The notes under the pieces are model-generated. The model worked only from the letters and a program-made list of their open reading frames with translations, searched no databases and was not told the DNA's origin. 44,514 nt of DNA from Sphingobacterium sp. (GTDB lineage: Bacteria > Bacteroidota > Bacteroidia > Sphingobacteriales > Sphingobacteriaceae): the NCBI GenBank assembly GCA_022712315.1, contig JALAGS010000062.1, positions 1 to 44,514 on the forward strand, written 5' to 3'. How positions within the stretch are numbered: position 1 is the first letter of the stretch; the number at the start of each line of letters is the position of its first letter. The position numbers were made by a program, and so were the translations under genes. Below are positions 1 to 8,928 of the stretch, in pieces.

Positions 1-18
1 AAGCAAAATTAGTCAGTC

Positions 19-888
19 GTGAAGTTAAAGCAAGTTGATAAAATTTCGGGCATTCGATCAGAGGACTTCTTAAAAAACTATCTGAAGCCAGGTTTTCCTG
101 TAATTATATCAGATTTTATCAGTGCAGAAAGTCCAGCGTGGAAGAAATGGAGTTATGATTACTTTAAGGAAATTGCAGGAGATATAAAAATAGATGTCTA
201 CGGAAAAGAGGAGGAGTCGATGGACCGTGCTGCCAGTGCTCCTGTTGGCCATATGACATTTGCAGAATATTTGGATCTGATCACAAAAGAACCTACAGAG
301 TTACGGTTGTTTTTGTTCAATTTGCTCAAAATACGTCCTGAACTGAAAAACGATGTCATTTATAACGATGTCACAGGAGGTAAGGTATTGCAATGGTTGC
401 CATTTATGTTTTTTGGTGGAGAGGGCTCAAGCACCCGTAATCATTTCGATATTGACATGTCGCATGTGTTTATTTCTCAATTCCAGGGATTAAAACGTAT
501 TTGGCTTTTCCCGAATGATCAATCTGATTTGATGTATAAATTGCCATACAACTTTCATAGTATTGCCAATCCAAAATATAGCAGCGAAGAAGAATATCCG
601 GGAATTAAGTACCTTGACGGCTACGAAGCGGTCATCCATCCTGGAGAGACCTTATACATGCCAGCTGGATGGTGGCATTATATTCAATATGAGACTGAGG
701 GTTATTCGATTTCTGTCAGGGCATTAGCAAATTCGATCAGCGAGAAATTGAAAGGCGCGCGTAATCTGTTTATCACAAGGCATTTTGATAATACAATGCG
801 AAAGATCTTCAAAGACCATTGGTTTCACTATAAAATTAATACAGCAAAACGTCGCGCCAATAATGCGATTAAAAGAAATAAACGTTAA
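19..888 (+). CDS. Cupin-like / JmjC-domain Fe(II) oxygenase
   Basis: Predicted soluble Fe(II)/2-oxoglutarate-type oxygenase of the cupin_8 (JmjC-like) superfamily, 289 aa; the substrate cannot be read from sequence. Seen: an HxD motif at His142-Asp144 inside 'RNHFDIDMSH', and a distal histidine, His220, in 'YMPAGWWHYI'. This is the usual metal triad of the family, and the spacing fits one double-stranded beta-helix. The C-terminal 50 residues are basic and helical. A stop codon at 10-12 lies just upstream in frame, so GTG at 19 is the earliest possible start; the first in-frame ATG is near residue 68 and would cut into the domain. The gene stands alone, convergent with the addAB pair, with a terminator between. 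Family members include protein hydroxylases, but a role in protein or small-molecule hydroxylation is inference only. Confidence 0.8.
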   Translation: MKLKQVDKISGIRSEDFLKNYLKPGFPVIISDFISAESPAWKKWSYDYFKEIAGDIKIDVYGKEEESMDRAASAPVGHMTFAEYLDLITKEPTELRLFLFNLLKIRPELKNDVIYNDVTGGKVLQWLPFMFFGGEGSSTRNHFDIDMSHVFISQFQGLKRIWLFPNDQSDLMYKLPYNFHSIANPKYSSEEEYPGIKYLDGYEAVIHPGETLYMPAGWWHYIQYETEGYSISVRALANSISEKLKGARNLFITRHFDNTMRKIFKDHWFHYKINTAKRRANNAIKRNKR

Positions 889-893
889 TATAG

Positions 894-926
894 AAAGGGG
901 ACTGTAAAATGTCCCCTTTTGTTTTT
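894..926 (+). terminator. Intrinsic terminator after the cupin gene
   Basis: A perfect 9-bp stem (894-902 with 911-919, AAAGGGGAC/GTCCCCTTT) with an 8-nt loop is followed by a T-rich tract. It lies 6 bases after the stop codon. It may also help the convergent addB transcript, though the T tract on that strand is weaker. Confidence 0.85.
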
Positions 927-982
927 AAATATATTTTATGTAAAGCATTTAGTTTGACCTCTCCTTAAGGCGTTTGCTGTAC

Positions 983-3862
983 TCATTCTTCTACATTAGC
1001 CCATTTGCTAGCTTCTCGATAAAATAGCGTGTAAGGGTCGCTTGGGTAAACTACGGTGTCCGGATTATGTCGAAATGGAATAGCTGGATTGAAGATTTCC
1101 TGAAGAATATCTCGCAAGAATCTGACAAAGTTCTCTTTCTGGAATGCGAGAAATTCATCGGTCATTATTCCCTCTTTACCACTGAATAATGTCCCTTCTT
1201 CCCGCATCTTACGTGCAACATAGAGATGAGGCTCGAGTTGTTTTCTTCCTGTTTTCTGTTCGAATACATAGGCATAGAATAGCGTTTGGACCATCGCTTT
1301 ATTTTCGGTATTTGGAGCAAATACCTGATCGATTTCTTTAAATATGATCGAATCCCCTCCTGTTTTGTAATCGACAATTCTACTAATGATGCGGTCGTCG
1401 TGTGTTATGACCTCGTCTACACGGTCGATGATGCCGTATAGCGAGACTTGTCGTTCCTCTCCATTGATTTGAATGGGGAAAGGCAATATATAGTCGTTAT
1501 CATTCTCGAGTTCAATAATCCGAAATGCTTTGTAGTTGTTGATGTCATATTCGAGATACATCTTGACGTATTCGCAGGCAATCTTCAGCATGATCCGCTG
1601 CAAACTGTTTAAATCATTTGCTGCCTTTAATTCGACCTGATATTGAATGCCTATTTCACGAATGACATGTGCCTCTATCTTGTCGATCTGTCCTTGCAGG
1701 ATACGCGTCGGTGTAAAGTCCTGTTGCCCCTTGAATGGTAGAAATATACGCTCCATTACATTATGAATGACCGTTCCCAGCTTATTCATCTCAAATTCCT
1801 GAGAGATCGAAGGCGGTTCTTTGATGTTGGCAATATGTTTCAGGAAAAACTGCAACGGAGATTGCAGGTATGTCGTAAGTGCTGTTGCCGATATTCTTTT
1901 CTGGTTAACGATAAAGTCCTGGTACATCTTTTCCCAGACTTCGCCACGTTTCTCGATAACAATTTCTTGGGCTTTATCTGCAAATTGGATGGTCTGTTGC
2001 TGAATTCTTCGGTCAAATTTAAAGTTGCTTTCAAACTCCAGCTGTTTGATAAAGCGACTTTCTTCACCCGTTGAGCTCTCGTCAACCAAGCCATTGTAGA
2101 AAATATGAATTCCTTCACTGTATTGAAAATGGCGATAAAATAAATAGGCTGACAGGGCATCTTGATTCTCCAATATAGGGAGTCCATAAGCACTTCTTAG
2201 GCTATTGGGTATGAAGGTAGGTGAGTTGGAAGTTTTGGGAAGAATACCTTCGTTTGCTCCTAGGATATAGACGTTGTCAAAATTTAAACAACGGCTTTCC
2301 AAAAGTCCCATAATTTGGATCCCTTCGAGAGGATCCCCTTCTATGGCCGAATTTATTGGAGCAATGGCTTTTTTAATCAAGCCGATCTGGAAGCTGATGC
2401 TTAAAGGAGCTACGGTTTCAAAACCTAAAAGTAGCTGGTTTAGCGTTTTCTTTGTCTCGATCAGGAGGTTGTTGTCAATTTGGCGAATTCGCTCCTGAGA
2501 AGAAATGCTGTGGAGCAGATTTTCGACGAGCTGAATAAGTGATGGTATCAAATGGGCCGAATTATCTATGGGAACAAAAAATTGAGGCAGAGCGCTCTCG
2601 AAATGAAGTTCTTCCAAAGCGATCTCAAATAACTGTTTGTCGGCGATTTCCCGTTGAATCTGCAGCTTATCTGCCAAGAGCACCATTGTCAGCGGATGAT
2701 TGATGAAAGTCTCGATAACCTGATAGGAGATCTTTCGCCGTTTGAACTGTGATATTTCCAAATGGACTTCCATCCATAAGTCCAGTATGCCATAAATCGG
2801 AGATTGCGTCAGGGGATAACCCGTCGTGATATTGGGTTTTACGTCCGGTAGGCTTTGCAGTAAAGGAACAAGTAGGTTTTCGTCGGCCAGCAGGATAGCG
2901 GAAGTCTGTTCCGTGTTGCTGTGCTGCTCGAGGATATCATACAGCAATTTTGTTTGGCTTATTTTCCCCGTACTCGCATATAGATTGACGGTGGACGTTC
3001 TGTTTCCAATTATATTAGGGCTATCACCCAATGCATTGACCAAGCCTGTCTGAAAGATGTTGCGACGAATAAAGAGGCCTGCTTCCTGCATGTTGTCTTC
3101 TAGGTAATAGGCATCAGCATCGAAGTAGAATAATGCGCGGCCCTGATCCTGCCATTGTCTGAATAACTTCGCTTCGGCTTTATTCAATGCATTAAACCCG
3201 ACAAACAGGATGTGCTGAAAAGAAGATGCGAAGTGCTGATTCGTAGCCTTGCCTTCAACCAGGTCGCGGTAAATTGTTGGATAATTGGTTTGTCCTTCTG
3301 CTTTAAGTTTTTCTTTGAAACGGTCATACAGTAAGGGCAGTCTCTTCCAGAGTTGAAGGAAACGTTCTTGTACCCCACTATGCCCGGCAATAGAAAAGGA
3401 TTGCCAAAACTGACGGATAAACCCTTGCTGTTCTTGCGTGAGATGTTGAAAAGCAATATCAATTTTGGTGTTGTCATAAAGTTCTAAATAGATCTGTTCT
3501 ATGGGGACGAGATCATAATCCAGCTGGCCGAAGTCGCTTAATATAATTTCTGCGATTGGATAAAATTCTTCCAATGTTTCAGGCTGTTTGCCTTCTGCCA
3601 TCAATAGCTCATTATGAATATTAAAAAGATGGAAAAATTGTGCTAGAGGACTTGCTTCAGTGTCATCGGTCGAAAGTCTGAAAAATTCCTGAATTGTAAA
3701 AAACTGTGGTGACCAGATCGCCTGTCCATACACTTCGGAAAGATGTTTTTTGAGGTAGGTAATCGGACGTTTATTATTAAACACGATGGCAATCTCACTC
3801 AGATCGTTCCCAAAACGTTGTTGAATGTCTGCTGCTACTAATTTTAGAAAGGCTGTCTGCAT
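983..3862 (-). CDS. addB: AddB-like PD-(D/E)XK nuclease subunit of an AddAB-type complex
   Basis: Second subunit of a RecBCD-like helicase-nuclease that processes double-strand ends for recombination; 959 aa, cytoplasmic. Seen: a C-terminal RecB-family nuclease core with His700 in 'GTVIH', Asp813 in 'GIIDRVD', Asp831 and Lys833 in 'VDYKTG', and Gln859 before 'YAY'. The middle contains the inactivated-helicase signature 'SRCLNFDNVYILGANEG' (about 523-539). No Walker A motif is visible near the N terminus, unlike Bacillus AddB. I count only two cysteines (525, 763), so the four-cysteine iron-sulfur site described for Bacillus AddB cannot form. It starts 7 bases after the addA stop, so the two are almost certainly cotranscribed. 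The symbol follows partner and domain order; database names may be just 'PD-(D/E)XK nuclease family protein'. Confidence 0.87.
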   Translation of the reverse strand: MQTAFLKLVAADIQQRFGNDLSEIAIVFNNKRPITYLKKHLSEVYGQAIWSPQFFTIQEFFRLSTDDTEASPLAQFFHLFNIHNELLMAEGKQPETLEEFYPIAEIILSDFGQLDYDLVPIEQIYLELYDNTKIDIAFQHLTQEQQGFIRQFWQSFSIAGHSGVQERFLQLWKRLPLLYDRFKEKLKAEGQTNYPTIYRDLVEGKATNQHFASSFQHILFVGFNALNKAEAKLFRQWQDQGRALFYFDADAYYLEDNMQEAGLFIRRNIFQTGLVNALGDSPNIIGNRTSTVNLYASTGKISQTKLLYDILEQHSNTEQTSAILLADENLLVPLLQSLPDVKPNITTGYPLTQSPIYGILDLWMEVHLEISQFKRRKISYQVIETFINHPLTMVLLADKLQIQREIADKQLFEIALEELHFESALPQFFVPIDNSAHLIPSLIQLVENLLHSISSQERIRQIDNNLLIETKKTLNQLLLGFETVAPLSISFQIGLIKKAIAPINSAIEGDPLEGIQIMGLLESRCLNFDNVYILGANEGILPKTSNSPTFIPNSLRSAYGLPILENQDALSAYLFYRHFQYSEGIHIFYNGLVDESSTGEESRFIKQLEFESNFKFDRRIQQQTIQFADKAQEIVIEKRGEVWEKMYQDFIVNQKRISATALTTYLQSPLQFFLKHIANIKEPPSISQEFEMNKLGTVIHNVMERIFLPFKGQQDFTPTRILQGQIDKIEAHVIREIGIQYQVELKAANDLNSLQRIMLKIACEYVKMYLEYDINNYKAFRIIELENDNDYILPFPIQINGEERQVSLYGIIDRVDEVITHDDRIISRIVDYKTGGDSIIFKEIDQVFAPNTENKAMVQTLFYAYVFEQKTGRKQLEPHLYVARKMREEGTLFSGKEGIMTDEFLAFQKENFVRFLRDILQEIFNPAIPFRHNPDTVVYPSDPYTLFYREASKWANVEE

Positions 3863-3869
3863 CGTGTTA

Positions 3870-6800
3870 TTATTTTACTTCAGTTAATTGATTTGATTTC
3901 GCGTAATAGAGAAAGGCTTTCACATTGTTGTAACCAAGGTTCTCTAAATTCTTTTTATAGTTGTCGACTTGATACTTATGTCCGATATAGTCTGTTTGTG
4001 TAAACTTGAAATCCAGGACGATTGTTTCTTCCGCTGAGGTGAACACTTTATCAGGACGGATGGTCTCGCCCTTGGCGGTAATGATACTGGCCTCATTCCA
4101 GATCTTATAGTTTCCGGTGAGCCATTTGTTGATCATAGGGTGTTTCCAGATCTGATTGATCTCCTGCATGAGAAAGGGTTCTTCCTCTTTGGAGAGAATA
4201 CCTTCCTGGATCAGTTGGCGGACCAGTTTATGGATGTCTTCTTCCTTTGAAATCTGAGCCATAATATCATGGGCCAATATACCGTACTGTGCCGCTTTTT
4301 CTAGCATCATGATATCATTGATGCTGCGTGAGCTCGATTTTTCTAAGGCCATTTCCAATTCTTTGGAAATGGGATAGTGGCTCAGCGAAATAATATTGTC
4401 TTTTTGAACCTGATGTTTTTTGTTTTCGATCATCTGATCGAGATATATGCCTTTGTCTTCCAGTTTAAATGGAGATACTGGAGTGTCTAAAATCTGATAA
4501 AGTACATCACTGATATATTCGTCTTTCATCTCATAGCCTATAATCTCGCCCGTCTTTTTGTCAACGGACTCTTTAAAGGACGGGGCTGTAATATAGAGGT
4601 GTTCGACTGCGCGGGTTGTTGCCACATAGAATGTATTGAGCGCATCCATGTAGTTGAACAGCATCTCTTCAAAATATTGTTTGAAAAAAACAGATTTTCC
4701 GACGGTGGAAGTATATTTAATTGGAATTTTTCCCAATTGAGCAAAGGGTGTATCTGATGTCTCGATCCAAAAATCGCCATTGATCATGCCGTCGAGATCC
4801 CAGGAACAAAAAGGAATCATCACAACGTCATAAGCCAGACCTTTTGATTTGTGGATAGTGGTTACCTCGATCGCATTGATTTCTCCGTTGGAAGGTAGCA
4901 CGGCCCGATTGCCATCTTCTTCCCAGAATTCCAGAAACTGAATAATGCCACGTTCGCCATTGGTGGAGAAGGTTGAGATCATATCTTTGAATGCGAGGAG
5001 GTAAGGGAGATGAATGTTGCCCATTGTTGTAAAGCCGTAGATTTCAATAAGCTTTTCAATCAGATGGACCAAAGGCTGTTTCTGTGCCATTTCCCAGGAG
5101 TCAATCAGCGCCTCAGGGAGATACGCCTTAAGTGCCCGAATATCATTGGTTGCAAATTTTAACCACGCATCCTGATCGATTGTGCTATTCTGTATATGTT
5201 GATAGAGATAGACCATCTTTGCTTTATGGATGGTATGCTTATCCGAATTATAGACTAGCGCTTTTAAAGTTTCGATCAACAATAATACGGCATCATTACT
5301 CGCCAGCGACAGCGCATCACCGGATATGACTTCAAATGCAAGCTGCTGTTCTTTTTTGAAGTCCATGAGTTTCTGGATGACCAATTTGGCTTGTGCATTG
5401 CTCCGCACCAGAATCCCGATCTGCTGGGCCTGATAACGTCCGCTTCGGAGCCAGTCACCTATTTTTTGACATAGTTGTACAAGCGATTCCTCAATAACCT
5501 GGTTTCTTCTGTAACGCCCATCAGTAACGGGGATGTAGGAGATCTCAATGGATCCTAATTGGTCAAGGTTTCCTTTTTTATGTTCAGGAACTTCCTGTTG
5601 GCTGTTTTCATAAGCCTTGACAAGCATCTGATCATTGCCAGAAGAAACCCACCACTGTTTCCCTTCTTCATCGAGGCTTTCGGATACTTTTTCATTCAGT
5701 ACCTGTTGCAGGTGCTGTGGAATACTGCTAAACAGGTAATTGTTTAATTGAATGATATTTGGAAGGCTTCTAAAATTGGTGTCGAGGCTTCCGTTTTCGA
5801 TAAAAGTTGTTTTGCCATGCTCGTCCAGGTGAAAGGCCTGGCCGATCTGTTGCTCTACCTGTTGCAGGAGGATACGCCAGTCCCCATTCCGCCAGCGGTA
5901 GATACTTTGTTTGACATCACCTACAATCAGGTGTTCGCTGACTGTGCCTTTGGCATCTGCTAATGCATTGATCAATAGCGGGCTGTAGTTTTTCCATTGG
6001 ATCCGCGAGGTATCCTGAAATTCGTCGAACAAAAAGTAGTTGAAGCGATTGCCGATTTTCTCCCAGATAAATGTGGGATCGCTATTTTCATCCAATCCGA
6101 GTTTATTTAAGAGAATCTGCGAATCGGAAATTAATTGAGCCCCATTGTCCCGTCGCCACTGTGTCAGTAAGTCGCTCATTTCCTTGAGTAAGCGTAGGTA
6201 ATAGAGATTGTTCTGTACTGCTTGATAGGCAATATAAGCCGAAAGGTTATCGTGTAGCTTTTGGAAAGATGCCAGGATGGGGCTGAGTGCGGCGATAAGA
6301 TCATGACGTATATTTTTGTCACTATCCGTAAATGCATCTTCATTGTCGATTAACTGGAGGTATTTTTCTAATATCTTGGCAATTTCGGAAGCACTTAGCT
6401 TTTCCGTTCTTTTGTTTGTTTTGCTGGCCGATATTATTTTATTGCGCGATTTACCCTTCAGTTCACTTTCGGAGATGTTGAATTTCTTAAAGGTTTCACT
6501 AAATGCTTCAATCGTCATGGAGAGCGCTTCGGTGAAGGAGCTGATCTTCTGTTCAACTTCCTGATTCAGGAGATTAAAGACTTCTTTTGGATTGGCAGAG
6601 TTGATGTAACCATCAAATTCTTGGAAATTTTCAGAAAAAATAAGGCTTGCCAAACCCATTAATTGTTGGCGGTAGTTCCAATTTTCATTTTTTGCTATTT
6701 TCTTTTCCGCGTAAGCTATAATCCAGTCAAGGAGATCGGGACGTTCATCCAGCAATTGATTCAGCATGACTGTGAGGTCATTTTTCACTTTATTGACATT

Positions 6801-7220
6801 CATTTCAATCTTATAAGCTGCATCAAGATTGAGCTCATAAGTAAATGCACGAATGACTTTTTGGGAAAAACCATCGATTGTACTGATCGTAAAATGACTG
6901 TAGTCGTGTAGGATACGACGATAAACCCGATAAGCTTTCTCCTGGACGAGATACGGATTCCAATCGGGCTGCTGCTCGAGTAAAAGCTTTCTGAAATCTT
7001 CAATTTTAGCACTGGTATTGCCCGTTGCCAAACCATGGAGCACCGAGAGGATACGTTCTTTCATCTCTGCGGTTGCTTTATTGGTGAATGTTACAGCCAA
7101 AATCTCTTTATAGCTATTCTCGTTGGAAAGCAGGAGAGTGAGATAGTGTAAAGTCAAGCTAAAGGTTTTTCCCGAACCGGCCGAAGCTTTAAGTATTTTT
7201 AATGGCGCAACAGATTTCAT
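3870..7220 (-). CDS. addA: AddA-like UvrD/RecB helicase-nuclease
   Basis: ATP-driven superfamily 1A helicase with a C-terminal nuclease, the motor subunit of an AddAB-type break-processing enzyme; 1116 aa from the chosen start. Seen in order: Walker A 'ASAGSGKT' (12-19), motif Ia 'AVTFTNKA', 'STIDGF' near 115, Walker B 'DEFQDTS' (399-405), motif III 'GDVKQSIYRWR', motif IV 'DTNFRS' (480-485), motif V 'TTIHKSKG' (787-794), motif VI 'YVATTRA' (865-871). The nuclease residues are His984, Asp1057 in 'IRPDKVF', Asp1070 and Lys1072 in 'VLDFKF', and Gln1084/Tyr1088. The reading frame is open to an ATG at 7298, but the ATG at 7218-7220 places Walker A about 12 residues in, as is normal for the family, so I prefer it. 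It heads the addA-addB pair. Confidence 0.9.
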   Translation of the reverse strand: MKSVAPLKILKASAGSGKTFSLTLHYLTLLLSNENSYKEILAVTFTNKATAEMKERILSVLHGLATGNTSAKIEDFRKLLLEQQPDWNPYLVQEKAYRVYRRILHDYSHFTISTIDGFSQKVIRAFTYELNLDAAYKIEMNVNKVKNDLTVMLNQLLDERPDLLDWIIAYAEKKIAKNENWNYRQQLMGLASLIFSENFQEFDGYINSANPKEVFNLLNQEVEQKISSFTEALSMTIEAFSETFKKFNISESELKGKSRNKIISASKTNKRTEKLSASEIAKILEKYLQLIDNEDAFTDSDKNIRHDLIAALSPILASFQKLHDNLSAYIAYQAVQNNLYYLRLLKEMSDLLTQWRRDNGAQLISDSQILLNKLGLDENSDPTFIWEKIGNRFNYFLFDEFQDTSRIQWKNYSPLLINALADAKGTVSEHLIVGDVKQSIYRWRNGDWRILLQQVEQQIGQAFHLDEHGKTTFIENGSLDTNFRSLPNIIQLNNYLFSSIPQHLQQVLNEKVSESLDEEGKQWWVSSGNDQMLVKAYENSQQEVPEHKKGNLDQLGSIEISYIPVTDGRYRRNQVIEESLVQLCQKIGDWLRSGRYQAQQIGILVRSNAQAKLVIQKLMDFKKEQQLAFEVISGDALSLASNDAVLLLIETLKALVYNSDKHTIHKAKMVYLYQHIQNSTIDQDAWLKFATNDIRALKAYLPEALIDSWEMAQKQPLVHLIEKLIEIYGFTTMGNIHLPYLLAFKDMISTFSTNGERGIIQFLEFWEEDGNRAVLPSNGEINAIEVTTIHKSKGLAYDVVMIPFCSWDLDGMINGDFWIETSDTPFAQLGKIPIKYTSTVGKSVFFKQYFEEMLFNYMDALNTFYVATTRAVEHLYITAPSFKESVDKKTGEIIGYEMKDEYISDVLYQILDTPVSPFKLEDKGIYLDQMIENKKHQVQKDNIISLSHYPISKELEMALEKSSSRSINDIMMLEKAAQYGILAHDIMAQISKEEDIHKLVRQLIQEGILSKEEEPFLMQEINQIWKHPMINKWLTGNYKIWNEASIITAKGETIRPDKVFTSAEETIVLDFKFTQTDYIGHKYQVDNYKKNLENLGYNNVKAFLYYAKSNQLTEVK

Positions 7221-7591
7221 AGAATGAAGGTATAAAGTAAAAAGTGAATTGGCAAAAATGTCGAAGACAATTTCGCCGGCAAAATACACAAGGGGCATCC
7301 TGTTTACATTTCGTAAAATAGCCCTTTTTTTCTGAAAGTATCTGATCTTATTGGTCAGAAAGAACCTTCAGTTTGCTTTCATTGCTGTTGGTGTCTGCGA
7401 AGTCATGACGGGTTTGGAGAGAGGGACTATTTGTATACTGATTTTTTGAAAGACTTTTCTAGCTGAATGGCAAGCGCAAAACATTGGAAAGCATGGGCGG
7501 TGTTTAGCCTAAATAGGTTGCTGAAAGAAGCTAACCTTGTCGTTTTCAGTGAAGTTTTATTAAATAATAACGATGATTAAAAAAAAATAAC

Positions 7592-7599
7592 TATCTTTG
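7592..7599 (+). promoter_or_regulatory. -7 promoter box of rpsP
   Basis: TATCTTTG matches the Bacteroidota TAnnTTTG -7 element exactly. Transcription would begin near 7604-7608, about 50 bases before the rpsP ATG. No clear TTTG -33 element is present at 19-21 bases upstream. Confidence 0.7.
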
Positions 7600-7600
7600 C

Positions 7601-7628
7601 ATCCCCTCTAGCATGAAGCTCGGGGGAT
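7601..7628 (+). promoter_or_regulatory. Stem-loop in the rpsP leader
   Basis: ATCCCC at 7601-7606 pairs with GGGGAT at 7623-7628, and an inner AGC/GCT pair (7610-7612, 7618-7620) closes a 5-nt loop. It sits at or just after the predicted start of the rpsP transcript. A role in autoregulation or RNA stability is inference. Confidence 0.4.
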
Positions 7629-7657
7629 ATGTTGAATACATAAAATAAAATTAAAAA

Positions 7658-8179
7658 ATGGCAACTAAAATCAGATTGCAAAGACACGGTAAAAAAGGAC
7701 GTCCTTTTTACCACGTAGTCGTAGCGGATTCTCGCGCTCCACGTGACGGTAAATTCATCGAACGTATTGGTTCTTACAACCCGAACACAAATCCAGCAAC
7801 TATCGTTTTGGATTTTGAAAAAGCTTTGGATTGGATGAATAAAGGTGCTCAACCAACTGACACAGCTCGTGCTATCCTTTCTTACAAAGGTGTTCTTTAC
7901 AAGAAACACTTGCAAGGTGGTGTGAAAAAAGGTGCTTTTGATGAAGCTGCTGCTGAAGCTAAATTTACAGCTTGGACTGAAGCTAATGATGCAAGAATCT
8001 CTGGTAAAAAAGATGGTTTAGCACAAACTAAAGCTGAAGCTAAAAAAGCTGCTTTAGTCGCTGAAGCTAAGAAAAAAGAAGAAAAAGCTGCTGCTGTAGC
8101 TGCTAAGAATGCTCCTGTAGCGGAAGAAACTGCTGCTGAAGAGACTGAAGCTCCTGCATCAGAAGAAACTGAAGGTTAA
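7658..8179 (+). CDS. rpsP: 30S ribosomal protein S16
   Basis: Component of the small ribosomal subunit body, 173 aa. Residues 1 to about 82 are a standard S16 domain ('[19 protein letters not shown]', '[19 protein letters not shown]', '[12 protein letters not shown]'). The rest is a low-complexity Ala/Lys/Glu tail, basic at 115-143 and acidic at the end; S16 is about 80-90 aa in most bacteria. Long tails of this kind are seen in Bacteroidota S16 proteins. Codon use is strongly biased (for example GCT for Ala), as expected of a highly expressed gene. The start context is A-rich with no Shine-Dalgarno. A terminator follows directly, before rimM. Confidence 0.97.
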   Translation: MATKIRLQRHGKKGRPFYHVVVADSRAPRDGKFIERIGSYNPNTNPATIVLDFEKALDWMNKGAQPTDTARAILSYKGVLYKKHLQGGVKKGAFDEAAAEAKFTAWTEANDARISGKKDGLAQTKAEAKKAALVAEAKKKEEKAAAVAAKNAPVAEETAAEETEAPASEETEG

Positions 8180-8201
8180 TTCTTTCATAAAGTATTCGAG
8201 A

Positions 8202-8232
8202 AAGCCGACTCAATCTTGAGCCGGCTTTTTTT
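8202..8232 (+). terminator. Terminator/attenuator between rpsP and rimM
   Basis: An 11-position stem (8202-8212 with 8217-8227, one A-C mismatch) with an ATCT loop is followed by a run of seven T. It lies between rpsP and rimM, so rimM probably depends on read-through or on its own weak promoter, giving much less RimM than S16. Confidence 0.85.
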
Positions 8233-8297
8233 GAAACAGCCAATAGGCAAATGGTTTGCCAACTCATGTCTCACATCTAATTGCTAAATACGAAAAT

Positions 8298-8822
8298 ATG
8301 ACTATTGATCAAAGCTTTTACATCGGTTATGTCAGTAAAACAAGAGGTCTTAAAGGAGAGGTACAATTGTTTTTTGAATTCGAGGAATACGAGAGTCTGG
8401 ATATGGATGTTGTCTTCGTAGAAGTGAACAAAAAGCTTGTTCCCTATTTTGTTGATACGATTAAATTTCAAAAAAATAGTACAGCTTATGTGACATTTGA
8501 GGATGTTGATCATATCGATAAGGCTCAGGTGCTCGTTCGTAAAAAAATATATCTATCCAATGATAAAATGCCTGAGCGCGATCCAGATGATTTTAGGTAT
8601 ACTGATTTAATCGGTTTTTTAGTGATCGATGAAAAACATGGTGAATTGGGTGAGATAACAGATGTTCAAGAATTTCCGCAACAATTTGTCGCGACAGTCG
8701 ATATGGATGGCAAAGAGTTGATGTTCCCTTTGTCCGACGATTTGATCTTAGGAATAGATGGCGAAGAGCAGATCATTGAAGTTGAACTGCCAGAGGGCTT
8801 AGTGGATCTCTATAAAGAATAA
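8298..8822 (+). CDS. rimM: Ribosome maturation factor RimM
   Basis: Assembly factor that binds S19 and helps mature the 30S head; 174 aa, cytoplasmic. The N-terminal RimM domain is seen as 'YIGYVSKTRGLKGEVQLFFEFE', and the C-terminal PRC-barrel region as 'LIGFLVIDEKHGELGEITDV' through 'LPEGLVDLY'. The frame extends to 8256, but ATG 8298 puts the conserved 'IGYV' about eight residues in, as in homologues. It follows rpsP as in many bacteria; the trmD and rplS genes that often come next are absent here. Confidence 0.93.
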   Translation: MTIDQSFYIGYVSKTRGLKGEVQLFFEFEEYESLDMDVVFVEVNKKLVPYFVDTIKFQKNSTAYVTFEDVDHIDKAQVLVRKKIYLSNDKMPERDPDDFRYTDLIGFLVIDEKHGELGEITDVQEFPQQFVATVDMDGKELMFPLSDDLILGIDGEEQIIEVELPEGLVDLYKE

Positions 8823-8928
8823 GCTATCCCCGAGCTTAATTCAAATGAATAGCGGTATATTATAACTATTGCAGTAATTTCTTATCTTGGTCCGTGTATT
8901 ATTATTGGCCATAATTATTAATTTGATA

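Larger units (their letters stand above)
7221..7657. other. Divergent intergenic region, addA to rpsP
   Basis: This 437-base noncoding stretch separates the minus-strand addAB pair from rpsP. It carries the rpsP promoter and leader at its right end. I see no convincing TAnnTTTG box for addA and no small gene; the addA frame stays open to 7298, but without protein-like content. Confidence 0.6.
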
